NCBI GenBank assembly: GCA_050084515.1
Contig: CM114271.1
Span: 19,716,001-19,780,000 of the forward strand
Length of the DNA: 64,000 nucleotides
Direction of reading: 5' to 3'
Origin: Blasia pusilla
Taxonomy: Eukaryota > Marchantiophyta > Marchantiopsida > Blasiales
Positions within the stretch are counted from its first letter, which is position 1, and each line of letters begins with the position of its first letter. Made by a program: the position numbers and the translations under genes. Of the stretch, positions 1 through 14,400 are shown one piece after another. A model generated the notes under the pieces. That model searched no databases and was not told where the DNA came from. It worked only from the letters and a program-made list of their open reading frames with translations.

Positions 1-920
1 TCCCTCATGAAAGTGCGGTCGGAGGTTTGATGTATGCGATGACATGCACTTGACCAGATATCTTATATGCTTTTGTGGACATGTATTCCCATGATAACTT
101 TATCTACTCCCTGGGGCACCAGGCAACTATTTTACAAGGGAAGACAAGAACCCACTGGAACTGAGGGATGCCATCAATACAATGGGTCAACTTATTTTCA
201 AGGATAGAAGAAATACATTGGTGGACGAAGAAGTCTTCAGGAGATTGCAATTAATCTTGTCACACTTCATATGGCAAGATATTCCTTTAAGGAAAGAAGG
301 GGAATATCCACGGTGGTATCAATACCCTCTTTGAATGCATGATCAACTCCTAAGATTATGGGACAGAGAGTGAGAAGTGTTCTTAATCAATCCCATATAG
401 ACGACTCAAGGAGCAAAAGAAGATGCAAAAGCCGATGAGGGGCTTGAGAGAACACTTTGACGAGGATTACAAAGGCCATTAATTAATGCTAGGGGAAGAC
501 ATGGTGAGACATATGAATCAATGTTATGTTTGTCCAAAGATGAAAATATGGTGTATTTAATGGATCTTGCATGTCCATCGAAGATGAACTTCGTCAAGTC
601 AAAAGCATATACCAAATTTTGTGGCAATTTGAATTAATATTTTTTTGAAGTAGTTAAGATTATAAAATTGTAAAAATCAAGATAATATCCTGAATAGATA
701 ATGCCTTATTTATGTTTTAAAATAGTGGTGAAGATTTCACATAGAACTTGTAAGTATCTTCGTTTTTCCTCCAATTTCCTTTCCTCCAATTAAAAGATTT
801 CTCTCCCCTTTGCTCCCAAAGAGTATAAGAAATTTTATTTTTTTTAATATAGCCTGGAGTATAAGAATGCCACATTGCGTATAAGATCAAAGCTAAATTT
901 GTTCATTTTCAATTTTTCCT
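1..920. other. No supported gene; AT-rich flank
   Basis: Short stop-bounded frames only. A plus-strand stretch around 150-330 reads as ordinary-looking protein for about 45 codons, but I recognise no motif and there is no start. It could be a relic of a transposase or polyprotein. Confidence 0.5.
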
Positions 921-922
921 AA

Positions 923-958
923 CCTCCTCCCAAATCTTAGGAAAGATTTGGGAGGAGG
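923..958. repeat. Perfect 16-bp inverted repeat (hairpin)
   Basis: Arms at 923-938 and 943-958 are exact reverse complements, separated by a 4-base loop. The arms are pyrimidine-rich and purine-rich. It lies at the edge of the degenerate tandem repeat. No flanking target duplication was recognised. Confidence 0.85.
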
Positions 959-1510
959 AAACACCCCAAAGTACAAAACTCCCAACATCATTAAGAAGAC
1001 CCACCAGCAACACTTTATACCAAAAGTTGAGATTGACATTTCTCCCCACCACCAAAACAATCCATTTCAAATTAAACATAATAAACAGACCCATTTTATT
1101 ATATCAAACCTTCCTAAGAAGTTTTAGTGACGAGGACTAAACACCCAAAACTATAAATAGCCCAAGGTCATTTCAAATACTTGCGAGCATACCTATAAAT
1201 GCAAAATGAGACTGAGATTTTTCACTTGAACTAACAACAATCATTTTGGCTTAAACTTGATAGGGATGTCCATTCTAGAACATCATATTTTTCTAAGAAG
1301 TTATGGGGAAGAGGACAACACCCAAAATGCCAAAATTTCCAACCGTCATGATCATACTTATAAATTGAGGTTGAGACATTTCACTCGAACAGAAAACATG
1401 CATATTGGCTCAAACTTGATAAGAATGCCCATTTCATTACATCATACTTTCCTACAAAGTTTTAGAGAAGAGGACTTAACAACCTCACCAACAAGAATCT
1501 CAAATACTGT
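950..1510. repeat. Degenerate tandem repeat, unit about 160-178 bp
   Basis: Successive blocks share the same order of words: a 'cccatt...catcatactttcctaa' start, a 'gaagaggac...caaaa' middle, a 'cttataaa..gaggttgagacatttc' stretch and an 'aaacttgataagaatg' end. Units begin near 1091, 1269 and 1428, with partial units before and after. Divergence between units is high, so this is an old satellite-like or element-internal repeat. One unit contains an open frame (1257-1778 plus) that is a by-product of the repeat. Confidence 0.65.
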
Positions 1511-2416
1511 AGCGCACTCACGTTGGAGTCTACCAAAGAAGATTAGGTTGGCAAACTTTCAGCTCTCTTTCCATTTACCTTTTCAAGTCATCTACAACAT
1601 ATTTTCTAAAATCTACTTCCATCTGCATTTGCATGTAGTGTTTTTCATTACAAATTCTTCTCTTCTTCCCGCTCCTACTTCCTCGAAGACTAATCTCACT
1701 CCCCTCCAATCAAACTTGGCTCAGAGGATTTCCAAGTTTGGGATCTTCCGTCATACTAATTACCCTTGCAACGGTTAGTGTCCTCCCGGAAACAACCCCA
1801 GCCAATCTGTTCAAATCCTCTTGGGCGGCACTTCAATTGGAACATCGCCGTTTTTTAGCATGTGAATGGGTTTAATAGTAGAAATCAAGCACCCCAGGCC
1901 ACACGTGTGATGGGCCTTGCATCCAGATTGACAGAATCATCAAATTGTCATTGCATCTATTTAAGAAAAAACTCTAACAAACTTTGTGGAAACAATTATA
2001 TATACTAGTGAAATTTAAGAAGGGATCATAAGACTTCAAGAGCGACTATTCTCCATGTGAGAATTCTTGTGACTGTCTCCTCCGTATGGGAATTCATGTG
2101 AGTGACAATTCTCCACTTCCGAATTCAGACTTCGGATTTGAAACGAAAGAGGTTGGCCACATATATGTGAGGTTCTGCAGTAAACCTCACATATGGTTGT
2201 AATTGCCATGTCATAGTCGAGAAAGAATAAAACCTTCAAACATGTCTGGCATAATACATGCATGTAAATCACCATAACAGTTAGTACACCATCCTCACCT
2301 GACCCTAACCTTTCCAGGAGACCATGCAACTTATCAAAACAAAACATATGGCTGCAGGAGCAGCACCTCACTGCAGGTAAAGAATAAGGGTTAGGTAAAA
2401 TTATACACAAAAGAAT
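1511..2416. other. BRM downstream region, no separate gene
   Basis: No conserved open frame. The segment next to 2416 is presumably the 3' UTR and terminator region of BRM on the minus strand; I could not single out a polyadenylation signal with confidence. Confidence 0.45.
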
Positions 2417-5400
2417 TCACGTTTGGCCTGGCCGTCGCTTGCCATCAGCCCATGATCTTTTCACTTTCGAATTTGATGAGGTCCTTTTCCCCACTTTAGT
2501 TTCCTGCAATCCGACTTTCTCACTAACCTCTGGGCTTGCTGTGTGCAGCCTGTCAAGGGGCTGAGTTCTCCTGGTTCCAACTGGCCTAGGCTTGATGACA
2601 CTACTTCTACTTGGTTCTCGAAGCTCTTCCAGACTATGACTAACATTAAACAATCGACTATTGGGTTTGCTGGCTACCCGTTCCCTACCTCCACGTTTTT
2701 TCTTGTGAATTACAAGATCAACAGGATGCACTATCCCACCTCTATTATCTTCTACCTTCTCACTTGCAGCAAATTCACCATTCTTTTTTGTCTGTTTACT
2801 CTTCTCCTTAGCTGTTCTCTTGTTCTTCTTCTCCATGTGTACCACCTTCTCTTTGGTGTTCACCTCCGGGTTTGAAATAATCGTGTGCTTGGTGGAAGGT
2901 CGTGCAGAGCTCCATCTGGTAACAGGTGTCCCCTCACCTAGCGATTTGACTTCCGCACTCTCTGGTTGCTCTCCTTTCCGTAACCCAAAAGCTGTAGCAG
3001 GATTGAGTTGGGGAGGTGGGGCCACATGTTTGGTTCTAACCAAACTAAAGTCGACATCAGGAAATTGGAGTCCCATTCGCTGGAAGAACAAGGCTTGTAA
3101 TCTGCGAGCATCAGCTTGCACCTAGCAAACCAAAAGCACTAACTTAGCCCCAGCTTCAAGAAGATTCTCAGTTTCAGGGATACTTTCAACCCTTTCATAG
3201 CAAATACTTTTTGACTTGATGAATTATGAACTACAAAAGACCAATTAAGTAGAAAAGTTGGCACACCTCAGTAGAGAAGTTGTAGCGGGCTACATTGTCA
3301 AGCATTAACTGTACATCTGCAGCGAAGTCCAAGACTCCAGGATACTCCAAATGGTCAAGGCGGTGCTCAATTGTTCGAGCATCAATGGGCCTTAAGATGA
3401 CCTTGTAATAATCTGGGCACTCATTCCGTTTTGGGAGCTCCGTGAATAAGGCAGCAACTGTGCGACCTTCCTTGTTAACTGCCCCTTGCAACTTGCCAAG
3501 TACTGCCTTGCACTGCAGATTCATTCAAACGGATGTCAAACAGGACTCTGAATTTCATGACACAAAGTCCACATTTGATGAAAGCCAGGTCCAAGTAATA
3601 TAGTAGTGTTAAGTCATAAGCATTAACTCAGATGGAAGCACCCTGAGCTGCTCCCACCCCACACTCTCACCTGCTCAACATACCCAGGCTGCATTACAAG
3701 CCCCTCACAAAAGTTTGATCAGACAAACTGCATGATTAACACAGGTAACAACATTTACCATCAGAAAATAAATGGCACTAATGCAGGCATACCTTCTTTT
3801 GGGTGTTGTCCGGCATCCTTGCACCACCACCCCAGTTTGGTATACCACTTGTATGTCCCAAAACATTTGGGTGCACCAGAGCATTTGCATGTGCCATCAT
3901 ATTGTTGTGTGCATTGACATGTGCTAATGTATTGACATGCACCACGGCATTCGCATGTGAAAGTCTTACATCTTCAACAGGCTCTTGAAAACCATTGGCC
4001 CAGCTACGTTTGAAGACAATGCGAGGCCGTGTATTCACAAGGTTTTCAAAAGGCCTACCACTTGTACTTGGAGGCATCAACTGTCTAACATTGTTAGCTA
4101 ATCCCCATTGGAAAGGTCTATCATAGGGCATCTCCATGACCTCATTGACTCTCTGTGGTTGGGCTTGTCTGGGATCAAATCTTGGAAACTGTGATTGAAA
4201 GGGAAACATTGGGTTCATTCCACCTATTCCGTCATTACTTCTATCACTGCCTCCATCCAGATGAGTCATGCGGCGGTGCCGATTACTTCGCTTGCGCTTC
4301 CTCTGTGGTTGGACTACGTGCTCCTCCTCTGCATCTTCGCGCTCTTGGGCCCAGCTCTCAGATCTAAGAGTGTCCGGGGATTCCCCACCTGAGACTGCAA
4401 TTTCTCCTTCTTCTAAGTCTTCCACCTGCCAAGGTAGAAAACCATAAATTTGACGATCTAGTAGTCAGCAAACATAAACGAGTGCAGCACTAGAGACAGA
4501 AATGTTATTAAAATCTGAACCCTGGCATGCACAGATCAACACGACTCAAGACACATCTACATCTGAATTTAGTTAAGAGATATAAAAAAACTCTTACTAA
4601 ATATGTGAGATCAGCAAGCAGAACACCAAGGATGCTTTGATTGCAACCCATCCAATGCATGACCACTCACCAGTTCCTGTCTAGTTGGCCTGCTTTCTAA
4701 AGCAGCCAAAGAACCAAACCTCCTTGCCTGTCCTCCATGAAGAGACCTTCGATTCACCTCTGTGTGTAATGCTCTCCTTGCCAACTCATCCCCATCATCA
4801 GATGATGTTGAGTTGGATGCATGATCTCGATGGCCTCGATCGTAGAATTCATCATCTACGTCTTCCTCTACAATTTCCTCCACAAACGTGTCCTCTCCAT
4901 CTTCCTCCAGTTGTCCTTCCTCCTCCATTTCACCCTCTTCTAATTCTGCCTCCACTATGACATCCTGCTCATCAGCTATCTCTCCCTCCTCTTCCTCCTC
5001 CACTGAAAGATGCTCGTCCTCTATGGATGCAACTCCCTCTTTGTCTTTCTCTACAACTGCCACCACTGGTGATCCTCGTTGATACTCAACTTCCTCCTCT
5101 ACCTTCCTCATCTTTTGCTTCTTCGATCCCTTTGGACGAATTCCCATAGCCTCATTCTCTGCATCAGCTTTTCTTTTATTAGCTTTTATCAGGGCCTTTG
5201 CTTTAGCAGCCTTGGCAAGTATCCTTTCCTCCTCTTCCCTTGTCCCAATGGCGCCGACAAGGCCCTGCTTCATGGCCTGCTTAGAGGTTGCTGCAACCGC
5301 TGCATTGACCTCTTGTGAACCCACACGAAGCCACCTTTGAACATCCATGTGCTTGATCAATTCTCCTGGCCAGTTTTCCTCATCATCCATCTGATCAAAC

Positions 5401-8400
5401 AACTCTACCTCCTCATCTGTTCGAGCAATCATTCTATTCACTTCTTGCAGCGTAGGAACATCATGCACAGTCTCCTGGTACCTTTCTTCATCATGTAAAA
5501 GAGCTTCCAACGTCAATCTTCGTTCTTCTTGACTAGTCCGCTGGTCAAAACGTCCCGCATTAATTACTTCATCGGCCATGTCAATCTTGTGTTGTTGAAT
5601 ATTGTTGCGTACCAAACTCTCCACAGAGCCCATGTAGCGATCCTTGCCAGCCATTTCATCATCACTGTCAACACTACCTCCACTTCTTATCTCATCTTCT
5701 TTCTGATAACTTGACAGAGTCTCCACTACCGCTTCCATATAGATCACCCTTACCTCCCGCTTCTGACCAATTCGATGTGCTCGAGCAACGGCTTGTTCCT
5801 CGTTTTTTGGATTCGGATCTGGGTCATAAATCACCACTGTATCTGCCGATTGCAGATTTAAACCTCTCCCAGCTGCACGTATACTAAGCAGAAAAATGAA
5901 TATTTCTGAGCCAGGTCTATTGAATTCTACAATAGCAGCTTCACGAGCATCCAAAGTGGTAGTCCCATCAATTCTCCGATACGTCAGCCTGCGCCATTGT
6001 AAGTACTCTTCCAATATATCTAGCAGTCTAGTCATTGTACTGAAGAGAAGAACTCGATGGCCAGTCCGGTGTAGTTTCACTAAGATCCTGTCCAAGATCC
6101 AGAGTTTCCCACATGTTCTGATAACGCTGTCATTTAGCATGTGACCTCGGGGGGGATAGTTCAAATACGGATGGTTGCATACTTTCCTCAACTCCATACA
6201 CTTATTTTGCAGAGGAGCATATGCTCGAACTTGACGCTTGTTGTTATTTCCAGCTACTCTCTGTTCTTCATCCAGAGGATCAAGTCGAATTGTTCCTGTT
6301 GCTTTCACCCAGTCATAAATGGCCGCTTGATATCCAGACATCTTGCATTTCAATATGACAGATACCTGGTAAGCAACACCCACCACATCCACCAGTGAGG
6401 AATTTAAGCATCATACTCTGATGGGCCACACAAGGGAGTAGAACACAAGGATGAGGACCTTCAAATCCACCCAAGAAGACCGCAAAGTCACAACTGAATC
6501 TAAAGAGGCTTTCTTTGTCCAGTCCATATTGCAGTGTACCTTTTGTGGTAGAGATCCCTCAACATCCTCAACTCGTCGACGAAGCATGAATGGCTCAAGA
6601 ATTTGATGCAACCTATGGATGACAATGACCTTCTTCTCTGTCTCCAACCAATCATCTTCATCGTTCTGACCAGTCGGTGCATCCCTTTGAAAGGGTTTGG
6701 CAAACCAATCATTGAAGGCTTTGCTACTATCAAATACTTCAGGTAGAAGAAGATTCAAAAGTGACCACAGCTCATTCAAATCATTCTGCAGTGGGAGTAA
6801 GTGTCAGTAGCGAAACCGGCACACATGTATCAAGATTTCAGATCTCCATCGTTGAAAGCTACCAGTAAGGTTACAAAATGCCATTTGACATAGACACACA
6901 GTATGCAAAGAGTGGGCAAACAAGAAAACAATAAGGATAATCAGAACATTCAACAAAAACCTGGATAATGCTTCACAAAAATAAGCCTGGAAATAAGTTA
7001 AAATGGGACAATTCAAAGAAGACTTCAGTTTGCAAACTTGGATTCCTACAAGATAAATTGGCTTCATTGTATTTTACTTCAAATAAACACTGTGATTTCA
7101 AGATCAGTGGGCTGTCACAACTTGCATTTGATGCAGACTTACTGAATAGCCAAACCAAAAGGCTACGTGTGGTAGAGCAACAAAGGCAGTCCCTTTATTT
7201 TTCTACTTCCTAGCACACTTTCCCACCAATTTCAGTTCCAACATTCTAATGAGGACACACCTGCAATGGAGTGCCTGTCAGAAGCAGTCGGCGCTGACAA
7301 CGGAAGCGGTCAAGATCTCTTGCAAGACGAGATTCTCTATCCTTCATTCGTTGTGCCTCATCAATGATCATATATTTCCACTCCACCTTAGACAACTTTG
7401 CACGGTCTCGCATTATGAATTCATATGTTGTCACCAGTATGTTGAATTTCATGGCTGTCACCTCCTGCATGACGACATGGAATAACAAGTCAATGTCAAA
7501 AAAAATTGATGTTTCAAAGCCAGTTATATACACATTCTACCCACCAGTTGCCCAGTCATTGGACCCAGAGAAGAAAATTCACTCTAGGAACAGAGAGTTA
7601 CTTCTTACTCAGCCAATGAGCCACCATACCGTTGTGAAAATTTTGGTGCGCTGATCCTTCCCACCAACATAAAATATACAAGACACTGATGGGAGCCACC
7701 GTAGCAATTCACTCTGTAAGCACAAACAATTGGCCCCAAGTTATTTCAAACTAAAGCAATTAACAAGCACAAATATTGTTCCCCTATTTTTCATAAAACA
7801 GTCTGCTAGTACGAGGGCCTAGTCCTCCCAAAATGCTTACTTCTTACATAGTACAGATCTTTGAATAACACAACTTTGAGGCAATCAAATGAGAGATTCT
7901 ACACAACCTTTCCCACTCACCTTCCAATTTACGATAACTGCATTAGGGACTATAATAAGATGTGGCCCATAGTTGCCTTTGAACTCCATCAAATAAGCAA
8001 CAAGTGCCATGACCTGTGAGAATTACAGACCAAAATGTCCACAAATTTAAAGAAGACCATGATGTCCATACAGCATAGAAAGAGAGGCAAGCCCTGTTGA
8101 CAACTTCTCGTTAATATGCTTAATGATTTCTCTCAACAAAAATCCAGGGTGAAATGTTGAAAGATGTTGTGAACCCTAAACTTGGACTGGTGATGAGTTC
8201 TGATAACATACCTGTACAGTTTTACCCAAACCCATCTCATCAGCCAAAATTCCGTTTAACCTATTATTGTACAGAGACAGCATCCATTGCAGACCAACCT
8301 GACACAGCATTTACACAACAAGATCATCATCCAATCTTAAACCTCCAAACCCAGACAACTAAAAATCAGACAAGCACCTTTGGTGGCACACATGTTACAA

Positions 8401-11400
8401 GGCACCTAATGTACTCACAAGCTGGTAATCCCGCAATGTTCCTGCTCGAAGCATTGAGGGTTGCCTCAATATTTGCTCATTCACAGCATGTGCCAAACTG
8501 TAATACCTGTACGAGAGCACATACAATCTCACATTGAGATCAAAAACTAAAACTGAAGTACAATTCCGCAAGTCTTTAACCATGAAGTATAAGACAAACT
8601 GCAAGCTAGCAATCCAATATTAAAACAGCAGGAGGATAAATAGAGAAAGTTGCTCTTTAGGGAGAGGCAAGGATTTAAGCTTGATGAACTCTTGTTTCCC
8701 AGTTGACATGTAATTCCACAATACAGCCAGACGTACTGGAGTTAATGATTTAGACTTTAGGTGCTAATGATTAAGTCCACTCTTTTCTAGATACTGTTTT
8801 AGGGTGGACTCGAAAGCAATCCTCTTACAAAAAGTTCTAACTCAAGTTATCCACAAATACTATGTAAAGAACTTGAGTTAAAACTAAATTGATTAAAATG
8901 CCTCCATGGCATCACATGGTGTTCAATAGCCTCAAGGGGGAGATAATCACCTATTCACAGATGAACCCTTCAGAGACTCATCATCTGAAGCCCAGTCTTT
9001 CCTTGACACTTCTTCACCTGCTCTAGCTGCAGCCTCTTCAACCTCTTCCTCAGAGAGCCCCTGAAATTTTACGACATTGTAAATCACAAGTCTCCAAAGA
9101 GTTTTGATTTTCTGATGAGTAATCACTTTCAAATACAGACATGGCCTCCGCCCATCCCCAACTAATTTCTTGTAGACAAGAGGCCACTAAACTTACAGCT
9201 CTAATCTGCGCATAGCCCAACTAACCTGTGCTCTGGCAGCTGTAGCAGCAAACAAAGCAGCTTCTTCTCGTTCTTGCTGGTTCTTCACAGCGGAAATCTT
9301 TCCCCCCAACTTCTGGAGATATTCCTCTGTTTGTGTTAAGAACGATGAGAGCACCTCAAACCGCTCTCCTGCATCACCTGGCATTTGTGTTTGCTGTTGT
9401 CGGAGCATCTCACGATAGGCATCAACATCATTATTCTTCAGAGCCTCCATCCTCTTTATTCGGTCCTCATCCTTCTTTTTGGAGAATTCTCTCAGCATTC
9501 TTTCATGATATTTTGCAACACCACGATTTCGGGAAATCCTGGCATCACGGGTTGCCCATTGAGATTCTAATAGCTTCTTCCGCCACTGAAACAAGGACTT
9601 CAACTGCTTCTCCCTCACATTCTTTTGCATCATCATGACATGCCTGGCCAGATCTGCCCGCTGCCGTTCACACAAACGGACAAACTTGCGATAAGCCCTT
9701 TCTCCCATAGCCATAATCTCCTGTTGCTGCTCCTCTACTTCATCCCGGATTTTAGATTGAAGTTCCATCAACCGTAACTTTCGTTGCTCAATGCGTAACT
9801 TTAGAATATGCTCGGAACGCAACTCTTTGCTATCATTTCCAGATGTCAGCAGCTCCTCAATCGTTTTCAATCTGTCACTACGTTTCCTGTCAACAACTCT
9901 GACACCCTCTTCTAGTAACAGTACCCGAACATCGTAGCCAAGAACTACAGGCTCCCCCCAACCACTTATCTGAGCTCCAACTCCTTCAACTTTTCTAGAA
10001 ACAGATGGGAAATCATAAAGAGGGCCATGATGACGCTTCATAACCTGCGAATTCTTCTCAGTAGGAGAACTGTTGGCTGAGGCTAAAGGAGCATTCTTCA
10101 CAGTGCTACCACCTCCAGAAGTGTGAGCACCTTTCGAGCTAACAAAGCTACTCTTTGTGCCAGCCGTGTCTGCCTTGATAGCTGTTTCCAACTTCACTCC
10201 CGGCTCTGTCTTCACAACTGAAGGGACCTCCTTATCTTGCTTGGTAAGAATGTTGGCATCCGAAGTAGATGGGTGAATTTGGATATTTTCAGTCTCCCTA
10301 CTCACTGGGGCTTCTCCTTCCTTCCCAGTAGAAGGTGTTCTCACAGATGAGCATGCCACTTGTGAACTATCTTCTTTTTGTTCAGCCGATACTGAGGTTC
10401 CGGTCAATGAAGGGGCTGAAGAACCAGATACTGAACTCACACCTCGATCAGGTAGAGCAGGTTGACTGACCACAGTACGACTTTGGTGCGCGGCAGTTGC
10501 AGGGGTATTAAGTGGATGGGGGGTAATAGCTCGAAGTAGCTCATCTGACAGGCGTTCATTTTTCTGCAAATTAAACAAAAAGTAAGCAAATACTACAGAT
10601 ATACCACACAACCATAACCTGCCCATAAATAAGTTAACAAGGTAAGAGTACCATCAGTGCCATTCCTGTACCTTGATCCTTCGGAATGCCAAAATCTGTG
10701 ATCGCAACACATAGAGCTGATGCCTAGTAAATCCCATGCTCTCCTGCAGAGGTGGTTGCGGCTGATGTTGCTGCTTCTGTTTAGAAGGTTGCTGCTGGGC
10801 CACTTGTTGCTGCTGGGCTACTTGTTGCTGCTGATGATGCTGCTGCTGTTGTTGTTGTGCCTTCAATTGCTGCTGCTGTGTCTGTTGTTGTTGCTGCTGC
10901 TGCTGCTGAAGCAACTGCTGTTCCTGCTGCTGAAGTAAGAGCTGCTGCTGCTGCTGCTGCTGTTGTAGCTGCTGCTGTTGCTGTTTCTGCTGTTGCATGC
11001 TGCTGCTGCTGTTGCTGTTGCTGTAATTGGTGTTGCTTTTGTTGTAAAATCTTCTGCTGCTGCTGCTGATGTTGTTGCTGCTGCTGCTGTAACAACTGCT
11101 GCTGCTGATGCTGTTGTAAGTGTTGCTGATGTTGTATTAATTGCTGCTGCTGTTGTAGCATATGCTTCTGCTGTTGTAGCTGTTGATGATGCTGCTGTGA
11201 TTGCTGAGAAGAGCCTACAAAGGAGCCCTCCGATTTCTGAGATTGTATACTTTGCCTCGCAGCCTGCTGCTGTTGCAACTGTTGCTGCTGCTGCATCAAC
11301 TGCTGCATTTGCAGACTACCTGGTACAACTTGATTGCTGCTTCGTGGCACCATTTCCGCCTTGAGAGGGAGCATTGGAACCGTTGAAGCAGTTGGTGAAG

Positions 11401-14400
11401 TTCCAGAAACCATGACAGTAGGAGTCATCTGAGCCCTGCTTAAGCCATTGGCCGACCTATCCATGGACACTTCCATCATCGATAACCCAGAATGCTGGAA
11501 AGAGGAAAAGCTTGCACCCGCTGACGGGGTACTTCCCATGGATGATGAAGCTCCGCTCAAGTGAGCAGTCCCATAGAGTGTTCCAGATGCCATGTAGCCA
11601 CTAGTCATGGGATTTTCCTGCATGCTCGATCCACTCACACCTGATAACATGCGATCCTGCACCACTGCTGGAGGCATCATCTGTGACATGGAAGAAACTT
11701 GCTGTGAGGTAAACCCAGCTTGGGCAGCTTTCTGAATGACTGCTAGATGTGCCTGTAATTGAGGAATATATTGGTTTGGCAAAGGTGGCTGAGAGGATGT
11801 GCCCTGAGGCATGTGCTCAATAATTCTAGGCTGAGCTTGTGGAGTCTGGCCAATGGACGCCTGTGACCCTTGCCCAGTAGCTCCCATACCTCCATATTGT
11901 ACATTCAGGCTATTTTGTGCACGCTGTGGATTTATTCCATGCGATGAGGATGACCTGGGTATGTTCCCTTGCATTAGAGGTGACTGAGTTTGAAGAGAGG
12001 CTCCATCCGGCCTGGTCTCCTGATTAGGACGCATCCGTTGTGCGCCAAATTGGACACCTTGTAGAGACGACTGGGATTGCTTTCCCGATTGAAGTTGCAT
12101 CAACTCGTGTGCTTTAAGATTGCTTGCTGCTTGCAAATCCTGAGATATACCTGCTTGAGGATAGGACTGACCGATCCCTGGTTGAACTTGGACAGAAGCT
12201 TGGGCTTTGAATTGAGCAGCATGCAAAGCATGCTGCAAGTAGGCCTGACTATGCAACTGTCCTTGCCCCTGCCCGTATTCTAGAGCAGCCTGGTTGGCAG
12301 CCTGCGCTTCATTGGATGTTTGCGCAGGCCCAGGCTTTTGGGCTACATCCAGGAAAGCCCTAGGTGGAAGCGGCAGTGACAATGGGCTTCCCTGCCCAAT
12401 GCCACCGCCACTACCACTGCCACCAATCCCTTGAAAACTGCCCGACAAGGACTGCGCTTGGAGAAATGCTACCACGTTCTTATACTGTGGTGAGTCGGTA
12501 TACTGTTGACCACTGTCTCTCAATTGCTGCAACTGCTGTAGGGCCTGTCATGTGCAACAACTCTCCCATTAGGACTCATGCCAACATCATTGATGAAAAC
12601 GAATCTCTGTGGTGGACAACGCTTCGCTACACTGAGAGCTGTGCGACTTCACATATGAACCATTCAATGGGCTCGCAAGACCAGCTCGTATCAACAGGAC
12701 ACTAGTGAACCTCGTTCGAGTTATCCTCAGGACCAGAGACTCCCATGCTACACTCCACAGAAAGAAATCTCGCCCATTTCTCCTAAAGTTTTGCTAAAAC
12801 TTCTGGAGTCGCGCGGCGATGTTCAACAAAAGAGACACAGTACAGAAGCAACAACTGGTTTCGGCGAAAATGTTCGAATCATTCTTTTCTGCAACGGATC
12901 AGGGAATAACAGAGAAACAGAAAGACCACATGAAGCTCCCCGACAACGCTGATTTCTTGCAATGCGGTCGGGAATACTATCGTAACCATAGCCATGGCGG
13001 GTTGAAAAAGAGGTAAAACGACTATCACGAGTTTCTACGGCCTCTCGGAGAAAATTCGATGGTAAATTATTCAAATTGCTCATTCACATAACCACCGCCA
13101 ACGAACGGATGGAAGAACGGCCTGCACGTAACCTCATCACGGACAACTCTACATCGCTACAGAGTAGAAACACTTCGCTGGAGGACCCAGGTATGCGACC
13201 AGAACTGCAACTCTCAATGAAGTACTCAGGAGGCTCCTTTGCCCACGACAGCTCTGCTGCCAGAGATGACCAAAACCAACAAGAAACATTCAGGGAAGAC
13301 CGACGGCGAGACCTACAACCCTCCAAAATCATCATCGAGACGGGCGCTAATGGGCAATGCTGCGACTGGAAGTTCGAGGACAAAATAATAGGATAAGCAT
13401 CTCCCCTTTGACAGCTCTTCATGCGGCCAACGCCTTCAGCATGCTCACCATTAGACATCACTATCCTAATCCTTCCGAATAACCTTCCCCAATCTATCAA
13501 GTTCCACCCAATGGCTCACCTTCAAGTACAAGTACAACCTCTACTGGGCAAAACTCCACATCGCTCAAAGGATGGGAGGGGACTTCCGACCATAGGTATT
13601 TAATTGGGATGCCAATTCCAGAGAAGCGAACGTACTACTAAGTCAAGGAGGTAAGTTCGTGTACAGACTGAAACACGAAGAAGGCCGGCAACCCTTCCGT
13701 GGGAAAGCCCCGGGACGCTCATTCATGGCTGCAGTTGAGATACGTCGGAATAGGGCTGAAGAAAACAAAACGACGATGAGATGGAAGGGACGTAGAGTCA
13801 GAGGAGGACGAGATTTGGAGGATGGAGCACTCTTGGGTTGGCACGAATGACATAGCCGTTGACAAATCTCACAGAAAAAACGAAGACTATGTAGGAAGCA
13901 AACTACTGCTCTATGCCTCTTGCCATGCCTTCCCAAGAGAATCAAAAGGCGGATGAGATGACAACACGCAGATGTTTCAAACTGTTGAAGAACCAAACAC
14001 GATTCCCGCAGTGACCACATAATCACTTCCCTTGAAAGTACCACCAGCACGCGGAGGACATCCATTAGGCTCGAAAATCAGCGTACTTCCCGGATGCGCT
14101 CCTCCAAAGCTACACCGACTATACTTCAGATTTGCGACATAAAGCTTTGAGAAATGTTGCTAGCTACCAGGAACCCTAACAATCGAACTCCAAAGGACCC
14201 ACACTGAGTACCACAACCCGAGTTCGATCCAAAATTATGAACATAAGACGCGGAAACCATACAGGAGTGGCCCAAACCACATTAAATCGTGAGCGAAGGC
14301 ATTGATCATGCCCGTCGAGACTCCAGTCTAAAAGGATAACAGAAACGATTAATCAGACAGATAACAAAAGAAGTGGCAAAGATCAAGTGGCTCAGCGAGT

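Noticed and set aside
10720-11386. Plus-strand and shifted-frame Leu-, Ala- or Cys-rich ORFs
   Set aside because: Alternative readings of the CAG repeat of BRM.
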